Shown piece by piece: positions 9,358-17,387 of a stretch of DNA of 64,000 nucleotides. The notes beneath the pieces were generated by a model. That model saw only the letters and a list, made by a program, of their open reading frames with translations, ran no database searches and was not told the origin of the DNA. The number at the start of each line of letters is the position of its first letter. Positions within the stretch are counted from its first letter, which is position 1. The stretch spans positions 310,001-374,000 of the forward strand of contig NZ_QAYE01000001.1 in the NCBI RefSeq assembly GCF_003053745.1, read 5' to 3'. Position numbers and translations under genes: made by a program. Origin of the DNA: Sphingomonas faeni. Lineage in GTDB: Bacteria > Pseudomonadota > Alphaproteobacteria > Sphingomonadales > Sphingomonadaceae.

Positions 9358-9846
9358 TCACGCAGCCTTGAACGTCAGCGCATCGCCGTTCATGCAGTAC
9401 CGCTTCCCCGTCGGCTTCGGCCCGTCATCGAACACGTGGCCGAGATGACCGCCGCAGCGCCGACAATGCACCTCGGTTCGCCCCATCCCCATCGTCGAAT
9501 CCACCCGCGTCCGCACCGCATTCGGCAAGGGCTGCCAGAAGCTCGGCCACCCCGTCCCGCTCTCGAACTTGGTCTTCGACGAGAAATTCGGCAACGCACA
9601 CCCGCCGCACGAGAAGATTCCCGCGCGATGCTCGCCATTCAGCGGGCTGGAATAGGGCCGCTCGGTCCCCTCCTTCCGCAGCGTATCATACGCATCCGGC
9701 GACAGCTTCTTCCGCCACTGCGCGTCGGTCAGGTTGAGCTCGAACCGCTCGGCCGCCTGAGCGGGTTGCGACGAACACCCCCAGAGCGCGAAGCCGGCCA
9801 CGCCTGTTCCGGCCAGCGTGAGAAAAGCGCGACGGTCCTGGGTCAT
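9358..9846 (-). CDS. msrB: Peptide methionine-R-sulfoxide reductase MsrB, exported (Tat/lipoprotein-like leader)
   Basis: A 162-residue MsrB that would reduce methionine-R-sulfoxide in oxidised proteins. Family motifs are complete: zinc cysteines in CGGC and CRRCGGHLGH, GTGWPSFW, FDDGP, and the catalytic Cys in RYCMN. The N-terminus is unusual: a twin-arginine DRRAFL followed by a hydrophobic stretch and LWGCSSQPAQA, which looks like a Tat signal with a lipoprotein-type cysteine (Cys24), so the enzyme should act outside the cytoplasm. I choose the ATG at 9846 (GGAGA five bases upstream) over an ATG at 9858. It is convergent with the CHAP gene. Confidence 0.93.
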   Translation of the reverse strand: MTQDRRAFLTLAGTGVAGFALWGCSSQPAQAAERFELNLTDAQWRKKLSPDAYDTLRKEGTERPYSSPLNGEHRAGIFSCGGCALPNFSSKTKFESGTGWPSFWQPLPNAVRTRVDSTMGMGRTEVHCRRCGGHLGHVFDDGPKPTGKRYCMNGDALTFKAA

Positions 9847-9908
9847 GTTCGTCTCCATGGTTCGGATATAGGTACGGCCGAACCACCCGATAAGGTTACA
9901 CTACCCCC

Positions 9909-11147
9909 TCAGTATTTGCTGATCTCGACCGGTAGCGTCCGATAGCCGTGGACGAAGCACGCAGCGACCCGCGTCGGTTCGGCGAGCACGTTGATCCGCA
10001 TCCGGCGGGCGGCCATCTCCTCCAGGAGGATCGCGATCTGCATCTCCGCCAGCCGCGCGCCGACGCAGCGGTGGATGCCGTGCCCGAACGCCAGGTGCCG
10101 CCGCGCGTTCGGGCGGTCGACCACGATCGCGTCCGCATCGTCGCCGAACACGCTCTCGTCGCGGTTTGCCGAGATGTACCAGAGCGCGAGCTTGTCGCCG
10201 GCCTTGATCTGCTGCCCCATCAACTCCGCGTCCGCCGTCGCGGTGCGGCGCATGTGCGCGAGCGGGGTCTGCCAGCGCAAAATCTCGCTGACCGCGTTGG
10301 GGATCAGCGTCGGGTCCGCCTCCAGCTTCGCGCGCGATTCCGGGAACTTGTCGAGGCCATAGGCAAGCGCCGACATCGAATTGCGCGTCGTGTCGTTGCC
10401 GCCGACGATCAGCAGGATGAGGTTCCCGATGAACTCGTTGTGATCCATGTGGCTCATCGCGTCCGAATGGATCATCATCGAGATCAGGTCGGGCGTCGGA
10501 TCCTTGTCGATCTTCGCATCCCACAGGCCTTTGAAATACGACCCGCATTCGAACATGTATGCGAGCCGCTGGCCACGCAGCTCCTCGTTCTTCACGATCT
10601 CGATATCGCCCGCCCAATCCGACCATAAAGTCAGTTTCCGCCGGTCGGCCCAAGGGAAGTCGAACAGAATCGCCAGCATCTGCGTGGTGAGTTCGATCGC
10701 GACGGTATCGACCCAGTCGAACGGCGTGTTCCACGGCAAGCTATCCAGCATGTCCGCCGTCCGCCTGCGGATATCGCCCGACATCCGCGTCATTTCGCTG
10801 GGGGTGAAGGCCGGCGCGACGGTGCGGCGCTGGCCGGTATGCACGGGGCGATCGCGCGCGATGAACATCGGCATGCGCACGTCGCGCTCGGCGATGAAAT
10901 CGGCGATCGTGATCCCGCCGGCCTCGGACGAGTAGAGATCGGGGAGCGACTCGACCTCGACGATGCCCTTGTAGGTTGAGACCGACCAATAGGGGCCGTA
11001 GTCGGAGTGCTCGACGTAATGGACGGGGGATTCGGCGCGGAGCCGAGCGAACGGCGCTTGCCAGAGGTCGTCGCGGTAGAGTTCGGCGCGGCTCACGTCG
11101 AGTGGATCGACCGTCTGTTGCGCCACGTCTCTTACCAGAGTCGCCAT
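9909..11147 (-). CDS. Cytochrome P450, CYP153-like (alkane/fatty-acid terminal hydroxylase family)
   Basis: A 412-residue soluble bacterial P450. The I-helix oxygen-activation motif reads GGNDTTRNS (about 249-257), the K-helix/CYP153 block reads RWQTPLAHMRRTA, and the haem Cys is C361 in FGHGIHRCVG. The pairings LIVGGNDTTRNS, RWQTPLAHMRRTA and WYISANRDE are typical of CYP153, a family known for terminal hydroxylation of n-alkanes and related chains. CYP153s need a ferredoxin and a ferredoxin reductase; neither is encoded nearby, so partners must come from elsewhere. The ATG at 11147 follows GGGAGAG. It is followed closely by msrB in the same direction. Confidence 0.88.
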   Translation of the reverse strand: MATLVRDVAQQTVDPLDVSRAELYRDDLWQAPFARLRAESPVHYVEHSDYGPYWSVSTYKGIVEVESLPDLYSSEAGGITIADFIAERDVRMPMFIARDRPVHTGQRRTVAPAFTPSEMTRMSGDIRRRTADMLDSLPWNTPFDWVDTVAIELTTQMLAILFDFPWADRRKLTLWSDWAGDIEIVKNEELRGQRLAYMFECGSYFKGLWDAKIDKDPTPDLISMMIHSDAMSHMDHNEFIGNLILLIVGGNDTTRNSMSALAYGLDKFPESRAKLEADPTLIPNAVSEILRWQTPLAHMRRTATADAELMGQQIKAGDKLALWYISANRDESVFGDDADAIVVDRPNARRHLAFGHGIHRCVGARLAEMQIAILLEEMAARRMRINVLAEPTRVAACFVHGYRTLPVEISKY

Positions 11148-11206
11148 CGTTTCTCTCCCCTGTTTTGCCGCAGGAGAGGCTTTGCTGACACTTATGTCAA
11201 TAGTTT

Positions 11207-11288
11207 CCGTTCTCCTGCGAACGCAGGAGTCCAGGACCGCGAGGGATGGCGTTCGTTACCCTGGGCTCCTGCGTTCGCAGGAGAACGG
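11207..11288. repeat. Intergenic double-hairpin repeat, family A copy 2
   Basis: Arms 11207-11235 and 11260-11288 are reverse complements with one mismatch, and the inner hairpin is identical to that at 382-460. The right arm ends exactly at the ABC permease stop codon (11289-11291 on the minus strand), so the element abuts the coding end. It separates the ABC operon from the P450 gene. Confidence 0.85.
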
Positions 11289-12524
11289 TTAAGCGACTAC
11301 CTTGGCCTTACGCCGCCAGAACGGCCTAGCACTCCCCGATTGCAGCACTCCACGGCGGAAGAGGCGGGCCCCAACCGTTATAAAAATCGTCACCCAAAGC
11401 GCCTGCCACGCGAGCGCGGCGACGTGTGGCCAGAGTTCGGGCGAATTCGCCGCACGCCCCGCCATCGCGAACGGCGACGACAGCGGGAACAGTTCGGCGG
11501 CGGTGGCGATCCAGCTGCCGGGGTGCGAGACCGCCGCAGAGGACAGACCGAACATCGCGACCTGCAGGATCGTGATCGGCAGCGACAGCATCTGGATTTC
11601 GCGCATCGTCGTCGCCTGTGCGCCGACGCCCAGGAACACCGAGCCGAGCAGGAGATACGCCATGCTGAAATATGCGGCGAACAGCAGCGCGAACATCGGT
11701 CCGCCGACCGCGGGCGTCAGGTCGCCCAGCGCGACTGCCGCGGCGGCGGGCATCAGCGAGGTGATCTGCGTGACGACGGTGCCCCAGAACGCGACGAACA
11801 GCACCGCGACGCCGAACATCCCGATCAGCTTGCCGAAGAACACCGACTCCAGCGGCACCGCAGCGGCGAGCACTTCGATCACCTTGTTGTTGCGCTCCTC
11901 CGCCATCGTGCCGACGACCTGGCCCGACAGGAACAGCGTGAGGAAGAAGATCCCGAACACCGCGAAGAACGCCGACTGGTGCTGGCCACCGACAGAGGTG
12001 GTCGAGCGCGTGACCTGCGTCTTGGTCGCGGCGATCGTCGGCAGCGTGCCGCCGAGCTTCTGCGCGGCGAGCGTCGTCTGTGCGAGCAGCCCGAGATAAT
12101 CCGCCGAGCGACGCCCGCGCGGTCCGTACAGGATCTGCGGCGCATCGAGCGGGCCGTACAGCACCGCCGACGCATCGACATTTTTCGTCTCGAACGCCGC
12201 ACGCGCCTGTGCCGCCGGGTCGGCCTTGGGCGCGACGATCGACAGTTCGGGCGGGGCTTCCTCGTCGCGGAACATGCCGCGCAGACGCTCGTCGGCCTCG
12301 TCGATCGGTCGCGCGGTGGAGGCAGGGACGATCGCGATGATCCGCGTCTTGTCCTGGGCGCCGCCGCTGACGCTCGCCGCGCCCATCCCGCCGATTGCGC
12401 CGAACGATCCCATGATGACCGGTGCGAACAGGAACAGCAGGAATATCGGCGTGAACACCGTGGCGATGAAGTCGCGGCGCGCGATCGTGAAGGTCTGGCG
12501 GAGCGTCCGGCGGAAACGGCTCAT
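11289..12524 (-). CDS. ABC-2 type transporter permease (NatB-like)
   Basis: A 411-residue integral membrane protein. It begins with RRDFIATVFTPIFLLFLFAPVI, a first membrane segment, followed by a large extracytoplasmic loop (about residues 45-180) and five more hydrophobic segments. This is the layout of the ABC-2/NatB class, which works as the membrane half of Na+ or drug exporters. Its ATG overlaps the ATPase stop by 4 bases (ATGA), so the two subunits are made together. The substrate is not evident. Confidence 0.87.
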   Translation of the reverse strand: MSRFRRTLRQTFTIARRDFIATVFTPIFLLFLFAPVIMGSFGAIGGMGAASVSGGAQDKTRIIAIVPASTARPIDEADERLRGMFRDEEAPPELSIVAPKADPAAQARAAFETKNVDASAVLYGPLDAPQILYGPRGRRSADYLGLLAQTTLAAQKLGGTLPTIAATKTQVTRSTTSVGGQHQSAFFAVFGIFFLTLFLSGQVVGTMAEERNNKVIEVLAAAVPLESVFFGKLIGMFGVAVLFVAFWGTVVTQITSLMPAAAAVALGDLTPAVGGPMFALLFAAYFSMAYLLLGSVFLGVGAQATTMREIQMLSLPITILQVAMFGLSSAAVSHPGSWIATAAELFPLSSPFAMAGRAANSPELWPHVAALAWQALWVTIFITVGARLFRRGVLQSGSARPFWRRKAKVVA

Positions 12525-13447
12525 GCCGCCTTCTCCACAGGCGCATCGCCGTGCTGGCCGACGATCCGGACGAACGCCTCGTGTAGCCCGGGCCGCTCGA
12601 TCGACAGCCCCGAAATCCCGTACCCCGCGTCGATCAGTCTCACGAGCAAGCTCTCGATTCCTTCGTTCGGCAGCTCGAACCGCCAGCTGTCCCCGTCCGC
12701 TACCGCATCCGATGGCAGCACGCCGCGGATTGCCGGATCGGGGCGGTGCGGCGTGTAGTGGACGCGTTGCGGCAATATCCCGCGAGCATCAGCGACCGTG
12801 CCTTCGAACCGTCGCTTGCCGCCGGCGATGATCGCGAGCCGGTCGCACAGGCGCTCGGCATGGCTCATGATATGCGTCGAGAACAGGATCGTCGCGCCGC
12901 GATCGCGCTCGTTGAGGATCAGCTTCTCGAGCCGCTCCTGGTTGACCGGATCGAGTCCCGAAAACGGCTCGTCGAGCACGAGCAGGTCGGGCTGGTGCAC
13001 GACCGAGCCGAGCAACTGCACCAATTGCGCCATGCCCTTCGACAGCTTCCGGATCTTCTCGTCGACCGCATGGCCAAGCCCAGCGGCTTCCATCAGCACC
13101 ACCGCACGTTCGCGCCCGGTCTTCCAGTCGAGCCCGCGCAATGCCCCCAGGAACGCGATCGCCTCGCGCGCCTTCATCGCCGGATATAGTCCGCGCTCCT
13201 CGGGGAGATAGCCGACCCGGTCGCTCGCATCGCGCGGATTGTCGTAGCCGAGCAGCGTGCGCGATCCCTCGTCGGGTTCGATGATCCCGAGCAGCATGCG
13301 CAGCGTCGTCGTCTTGCCCGCGCCGTTGGGCCCGAGCACGCCGTACACCGAGCCGCGCGGCACCATCATGTCCACCCCGTCGACCACGCGCCGATCGCCG
13401 AACCGCTTCACGATCCCGTTCGCGGTGACCGCCCATTCATCGTTCAC
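12521..13447 (-). CDS. ABC transporter ATP-binding protein (NatA-like)
   Basis: A 308-residue ATPase that powers the permease encoded directly after it. Walker A is GPNGAGKTTT, the ABC signature region is KLSKGMAQLVQL (a divergent form of LSGGQ), and Walker B is LLVLDEPFSGLDP. The C-terminal 80 residues form the extra domain typical of ABC-2 exporters. The GTG at 13447 is chosen because AGGAAG lies 7 bases upstream; a TTG at 13453 is too close. Only 44 bases separate this start from queG on the other strand, so the promoters face each other back to back. Confidence 0.9.
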   Translation of the reverse strand: MNDEWAVTANGIVKRFGDRRVVDGVDMMVPRGSVYGVLGPNGAGKTTTLRMLLGIIEPDEGSRTLLGYDNPRDASDRVGYLPEERGLYPAMKAREAIAFLGALRGLDWKTGRERAVVLMEAAGLGHAVDEKIRKLSKGMAQLVQLLGSVVHQPDLLVLDEPFSGLDPVNQERLEKLILNERDRGATILFSTHIMSHAERLCDRLAIIAGGKRRFEGTVADARGILPQRVHYTPHRPDPAIRGVLPSDAVADGDSWRFELPNEGIESLLVRLIDAGYGISGLSIERPGLHEAFVRIVGQHGDAPVEKAA

Positions 13448-13491
13448 GCGCAATCTTCCTACCGAGGGTGGCGTCGTGGTAGCGGGCGGAC

Positions 13492-14670
13492 GTGGCGCAA
13501 GACAAGCTGGAACACAGGCTCAAGGCCAAAGCGGCGGAACTGGGTTTCGTCGCGTGCGGGATCGCGCATGCGGGGGCGGCGCCGCGTGCCGGCGAACGGC
13601 TGCACCAGTGGCTCGCGGACGGCCGCCACGGCGACATGATCTGGATGGAGGAGCGCAAGCACCACCGCGAGAGTCCCGCCGGCCTCTGGCCTGAGGTGCG
13701 CAGCGTGATCGCGCTCGGCATGAGCTATGCGCCGAAGGACGATCCGCTCCGGCTGGCGGACGAGGGCGGGGTAGGGCGCATATCGGTCTATGCGCAGGGC
13801 CCCGATTATCACGACGTCGTGAAGCGGCAGTTGAAGGCGCTGGGGCGGTGGCTGGCGGCGGAGGCAGGGCGCGATTTGCCGCCGTTCGATTTGAAGGTGT
13901 TCGTCGACACCGCGCCGGTGATGGAAAAGCCGCTTGCCGAAGCGGCCGGGCTTGGGTGGCAGGGCAAGCACACCAATCTTGTCAGTCGCGAGCATGGCAG
14001 CTGGCTGTTCCTCGGTGCGATCTACACAACGCTCGACCTTGAGCCGGACAAGGGCGGCGTCGACACCTGCGGCAGTTGCGACGCGTGCCAGACCGCGTGC
14101 CCGACCGCGGCGTTCCCACGGCCTTACCAACTTGATGCCCGTCGCTGCATTTCGTACCTCACGATCGAGCATGCCGGGCCGATCCCGCACGAGTTCCGTG
14201 CCGCGATCGGCAACCGCATCTACGGCTGCGACGACTGCCTGGCGGTGTGCCCCTGGAACAAGTTCGCTGCCGCGGCCAACGCGAACCTGGCGTTTCATCC
14301 TCGCGCGGAACTGATCGCGCCGGAACTTGCCGACATCCTGGCGCTGGACGATGCGAGCTTCCGCACGGTGTTCGCGGGCTCACCGATCAAGCGCATCGGC
14401 CGCGCCAAGATGATCCGCAATGCCTTGATGGCGGCGGGGAACAGTCGCGATCCTGGCCTCGTCGAGGCCGTCGTCGGGCTGTTGAGCGACGACTCGCCGG
14501 TCGTTCGGGGCGCGGCGATATGGGCATTGCGGCGGCTGGATAGCGCGCGCTGGGGCATCGAGCGCGGGCGTCGGTTGGCGGACGAGGGCGATCAGAGCGT
14601 GCTGGGTGAGTGGGGGGCGGCTGCGGTGGATCGTGTCGTGCCCCTGGTCGATCTACCCGCGAGTAAGTAA
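13492..14670 (+). CDS. queG: Epoxyqueuosine reductase QueG
   Basis: A 392-residue cobalamin- and iron-sulfur-dependent enzyme that makes queuosine from epoxyqueuosine in tRNA, the last step of queuosine synthesis. Both [4Fe-4S] clusters are present: CGSCDACQTACP and CDDCLAVCPWNKF. The N-terminal domain has the WMEERKHHRESP and GRISVYAQGPDYH signatures. The C-terminal 60 residues look like a HEAT-type repeat. The GTG at 13492 starts MAQDKLEHRLK. No other queuosine genes are close. Confidence 0.95.
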   Translation: MAQDKLEHRLKAKAAELGFVACGIAHAGAAPRAGERLHQWLADGRHGDMIWMEERKHHRESPAGLWPEVRSVIALGMSYAPKDDPLRLADEGGVGRISVYAQGPDYHDVVKRQLKALGRWLAAEAGRDLPPFDLKVFVDTAPVMEKPLAEAAGLGWQGKHTNLVSREHGSWLFLGAIYTTLDLEPDKGGVDTCGSCDACQTACPTAAFPRPYQLDARRCISYLTIEHAGPIPHEFRAAIGNRIYGCDDCLAVCPWNKFAAAANANLAFHPRAELIAPELADILALDDASFRTVFAGSPIKRIGRAKMIRNALMAAGNSRDPGLVEAVVGLLSDDSPVVRGAAIWALRRLDSARWGIERGRRLADEGDQSVLGEWGAAAVDRVVPLVDLPASK

Positions 14671-14851
14671 CCAAACGGGTTAATTATCTTGACATCGTCA
14701 CGCTCGTCTGGCACATAACAGGAACATCGAAAACTAGCGAGTCGGGCCGGACGGTCTGGCTTTCGGGAAGCCGGGACGATCGGGGCGGGAGCCTTTGTCG
14801 TCGCCGGCTTTCTGCGTTTGGCGGTGCGGTGCAGGCAAGCGGGGGCGCGGC

Positions 14852-15529
14852 ATGGGGATCAAGAGCAAGGCGGCCGGGAACGCGAAGGTCGGCAGGATGG
14901 TCATCACGGGTGGGAAGAACCGGGTTCTTGTGGCCCGGAAACCCCGGGCGAAGGAATGGACACTCGAGCGGCAAGCCACGTTTCTTGAGGAATTGGCGAT
15001 GACCGGCAACGTGACCACGTCTGTCGTCGTGGTGGGGATGTCGCTCGGCGGAGCCTATCACCGCCGCTCGCACGATCCTGCGTTTGCCGCAGCATGGCAG
15101 GCAGCGTTGTCGCGCGGGTATGACCGGTTGGAGGAACTGTTGTTGGCGACGTCGCTCGCCTCTCTGGATCGCGATGATGGGCGTCTTGGCGGGCAGGGCG
15201 ACGACGACCCGAGCGATGGGGGTGTGGAGGCGCCCGGCAACGAGACGGCGGCGGTCGGCGACGCTGATGCCGTCGAAGACGGGGGTGCCGTCGAAGAAGT
15301 GGGCGGCGAAAAGATCTGGGGCGGGGCTGCGGTGCCCGGTGCGGGGTTGATCAAGCTGTCGAGCGTGACGGCGATCCAGTTCGCGCTGGCGATGCTGAAC
15401 CAGCATCGCGCGCGAGAGGCGCGGGGGCGCCAGTCCAGCCAGACCTGTCGGGCAACGTCGGTGGAGACCGATGCCGCATTGCTGAAGCTGCTGGACTCGC
15501 TGGCGCGGCGCCAGGCGCTCGCCTCTTGA
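14852..15529 (+). CDS. Hypothetical protein upstream of GTA terminase (small packaging subunit candidate)
   Basis: A protein of about 225 residues that I do not recognise by motif. It has a basic N-terminus (about residues 1-35), a helical block from WTLERQATFLEELA to about 95 that looks like a DNA-binding fold of the homeodomain type, a low-complexity acidic middle (many D, G and E, about 115-160), and a C-terminal helix. It ends overlapping the terminase start, which is where the small terminase/gp1-type gene of gene transfer agents sits, so a DNA-recognition role is inferred from position only. The ATG at 14852 is picked over a frame open to 14795; the ribosome site is weak. Confidence 0.55.
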   Translation: MGIKSKAAGNAKVGRMVITGGKNRVLVARKPRAKEWTLERQATFLEELAMTGNVTTSVVVVGMSLGGAYHRRSHDPAFAAAWQAALSRGYDRLEELLLATSLASLDRDDGRLGGQGDDDPSDGGVEAPGNETAAVGDADAVEDGGAVEEVGGEKIWGGAAVPGAGLIKLSSVTAIQFALAMLNQHRAREARGRQSSQTCRATSVETDAALLKLLDSLARRQALAS

Positions 15530-16902
15530 CGCGCTCGCGAAGCGGCGAAGGCGATCCGGGGGCGGTCGACCCGGCGCCGGTGGCCCCGGTCGAACGCGAC
15601 CTGGTGGCGGAGCTGGCCGACCTGCCGGTGGTGCACCGTGCCGGGATCATGCGGAAGCTGTCGGTCGGTCAACGCAACGAGCTGCGCGATCGGTGGCGGC
15701 ACTGGGCGCATGACGGGCAATATCCGCCCGAGGGTGACTGGCGGATCTGGCTGATCCGGGCGGGGCGCGGCTTTGGCAAGACGCGGGCGGGCGCGGAGTG
15801 GGTCAGCCAGATCGCGCGCGACGATCCGACCGCGCGGATCGCGCTGGTCGGCGCGACGATCGACGATGTGCGGCGCGTGATGGTGCAGGGCGAGAGCGGC
15901 TTGATCGCGGTGGCGCACGACAACGAGGCGCTGACGTGGCGCAGTGCGGTCGGCGAAGTGCATTTCGGCAATGGCGCGAAGGCCTATGCGTATTCGGCGG
16001 AGGCGCCGGAAGCGTTGCGTGGGCCCGAGCATGGCTGGGCGTGGTGCGACGAACTGGCGAAGTGGCGCTACGGCGATGCGACCTGGGACAATCTGATGAT
16101 GGGCTTGCGGTTGGGTACGGTGCCGCGCGTGCTGGTGACGACGACGCCGAGACCGGTCGCGTTGATGCGGCGCGTGATGGCGTTGCCGGGACTGGTCGAA
16201 ACGCGCGGGCGGACGCGCGACAATCCGCATCTGCCGGTGAGCTTCGTCGAGGCGGTGACCGCGACGTATGCGGGGACTCGGTTGGGGCGGCAGGAGCTGG
16301 ATGGCGAGCTGATCGAGGATATTGCCGGCGCTTTGTGGACGCGGGCGCTGGTGGAGTCCCGGCGGGTGGCTTTTGCGCCGGAGCTGACGCGGGTCGTGGT
16401 GGGGGTGGATCCGCCGGCCGGGAGTATTTCCGGGGGGCCGGGGGATGCCTGCGGGATCGTGGTGGTTGCGCTCGGAGTCGATGGGTTTGGGTATGTCTTG
16501 GAGGACGCCAGTGTTTCGGGGGCTTCTCCCGAGGGGTGGGCTCGGGCTGTGGCCGAATGTGCCGAGCGGCATGGCGCGGACCGGGTGATCGCGGAGGCTA
16601 ACCAGGGGGGGACTATGGTGGGGAGCGTTCTTTCCGGCGCTGACCGGGCGATGCCGGTGAAGTTGGTGCATGCTTCGCTGGGGAAGGTGGCGCGGGCTGA
16701 GCCGGTGGCGGCTTTGTACGAGTGCGGGCGGGCTTGGCATGTGGGGGCGTTTCCGGACCTGGAGGACGAGCTTTGCGGGCTGATCGCGGGCGGGGGGTAT
16801 GAGGGGCCGGGGCGGTCGCCGGATCGCGCGGATGCGCTGGTTTGGGCGATGACCGAGGTGATGCTGGGGCCGCGGGCGCGGGTTTCTGTGCGGGTGCTTT
16901 AG
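15526..16902 (+). CDS. GTA/phage large terminase subunit (DNA packaging ATPase-nuclease)
   Basis: A 458-residue large terminase, the motor that packs and cuts DNA into phage or GTA heads. The P-loop is RAGRGFGKTRAGAEW (about 78-92), Walker B-like acidic residues lie in HGWAWCDELAKW, and the nuclease domain starts at VVVGVDPPAG (Asp) with IAEANQGG and RSPDRADALVWA further on. It resembles gp2 of the RcGTA type. The TTG at 15526 overlaps the stop of the gene upstream; a later GTG start is possible. The last 500 bases are very rich in G-ending and GGG codons compared with flanking core genes. It is probably complete, although the cluster downstream is deleted. Confidence 0.9.
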   Translation: MTRSRSGEGDPGAVDPAPVAPVERDLVAELADLPVVHRAGIMRKLSVGQRNELRDRWRHWAHDGQYPPEGDWRIWLIRAGRGFGKTRAGAEWVSQIARDDPTARIALVGATIDDVRRVMVQGESGLIAVAHDNEALTWRSAVGEVHFGNGAKAYAYSAEAPEALRGPEHGWAWCDELAKWRYGDATWDNLMMGLRLGTVPRVLVTTTPRPVALMRRVMALPGLVETRGRTRDNPHLPVSFVEAVTATYAGTRLGRQELDGELIEDIAGALWTRALVESRRVAFAPELTRVVVGVDPPAGSISGGPGDACGIVVVALGVDGFGYVLEDASVSGASPEGWARAVAECAERHGADRVIAEANQGGTMVGSVLSGADRAMPVKLVHASLGKVARAEPVAALYECGRAWHVGAFPDLEDELCGLIAGGGYEGPGRSPDRADALVWAMTEVMLGPRARVSVRVL

Positions 16903-16910
16903 GTTTTGCC

Positions 16911-17056
16911 CTCTCCCTTTCGGGGAGAGGGAAGGAGGAGCGCTTGCGACGGGAGGGTGAGGGGTGGTTGGGACTGCTGGTTTTAGTCTCACTCCCCTCA
17001 CCCTCCCACGCGCGAGGGCGCGCGGGCCCCTCCCTCTCCCCGGAGGGGCGAGGGAA
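16911..17056. repeat. Intergenic palindromic repeat, family E copy 2
   Basis: A long imperfect palindrome between the terminase and the portal remnant. It starts CCCTCTCCCTTTCGGGGAGAGG and ends CTCCCTCTCCCCGGAGGGGC, the latter shared with 2910-2940. Its placement inside what should be a tight GTA operon suggests insertion after, or decay of, the cluster. Confidence 0.7.
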
Positions 17057-17071
17057 ATTCAGGAGATCGGC

Positions 17072-17386
17072 ATGAAATTGTTCGGGTGGAAATCCGGGCG
17101 CGATGAGTCGCGGCCGGTGTTGTCTCGGTCTTCGGCGGGCGCGATCGGGGGCTCTGCGTTTGGCGAGTGGCCGCGGAGTTACGAGGCGCAGGTGCGCGAG
17201 GCGTATCTGGATAATCCGATTGCGCAGCGGGCGGTCAAGCTGGTGGTGGAGGGGCCGGGGCAGGTTCATCTGGGGATCAGGACCGCGGCGGGGTTCGTGC
17301 ATGCGGATGCGAGCTTGCGGCGCGTGGTGGAGCGGCCGGGGATGCCGCCTTGGCCCTTGATCGGTGTGTGGCGGATGGGGGTGTGA
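17072..17386 (+). pseudogene. Fusion remnant: 5' end of GTA portal gene joined to 3' end of NlpC/P60 peptidase gene
   Basis: A 104-codon open frame that does not match one family along its length. Residues 1-60 (MKLFGWKSGRDESRPVLSRS, then WPRSYEAQVREAYLDNPIAQRAV) look like the start of a GTA portal protein (gp3), normally about 400 residues. From about residue 63 it reads QVHLGIRTAAGFVHADA and PPWPLIGVWR, which fits the last part of the GTA NlpC/P60 cell-wall peptidase (gp14), including its conserved His region. The join is near base 17250. In intact clusters these genes are separated by capsid, protease and tail genes, so an in-frame deletion is the best explanation. AGGAG precedes the ATG at 17072. 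Identification is by memory of the families, not by search. Confidence 0.72.
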
Positions 17387-17387
17387 C

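Noticed and set aside
16902..17072. Possible phage attachment site between terminase and portal remnant
   Set aside because: The sequence is explained by the family E palindrome shared with 2.8 kb; no integrase is present.
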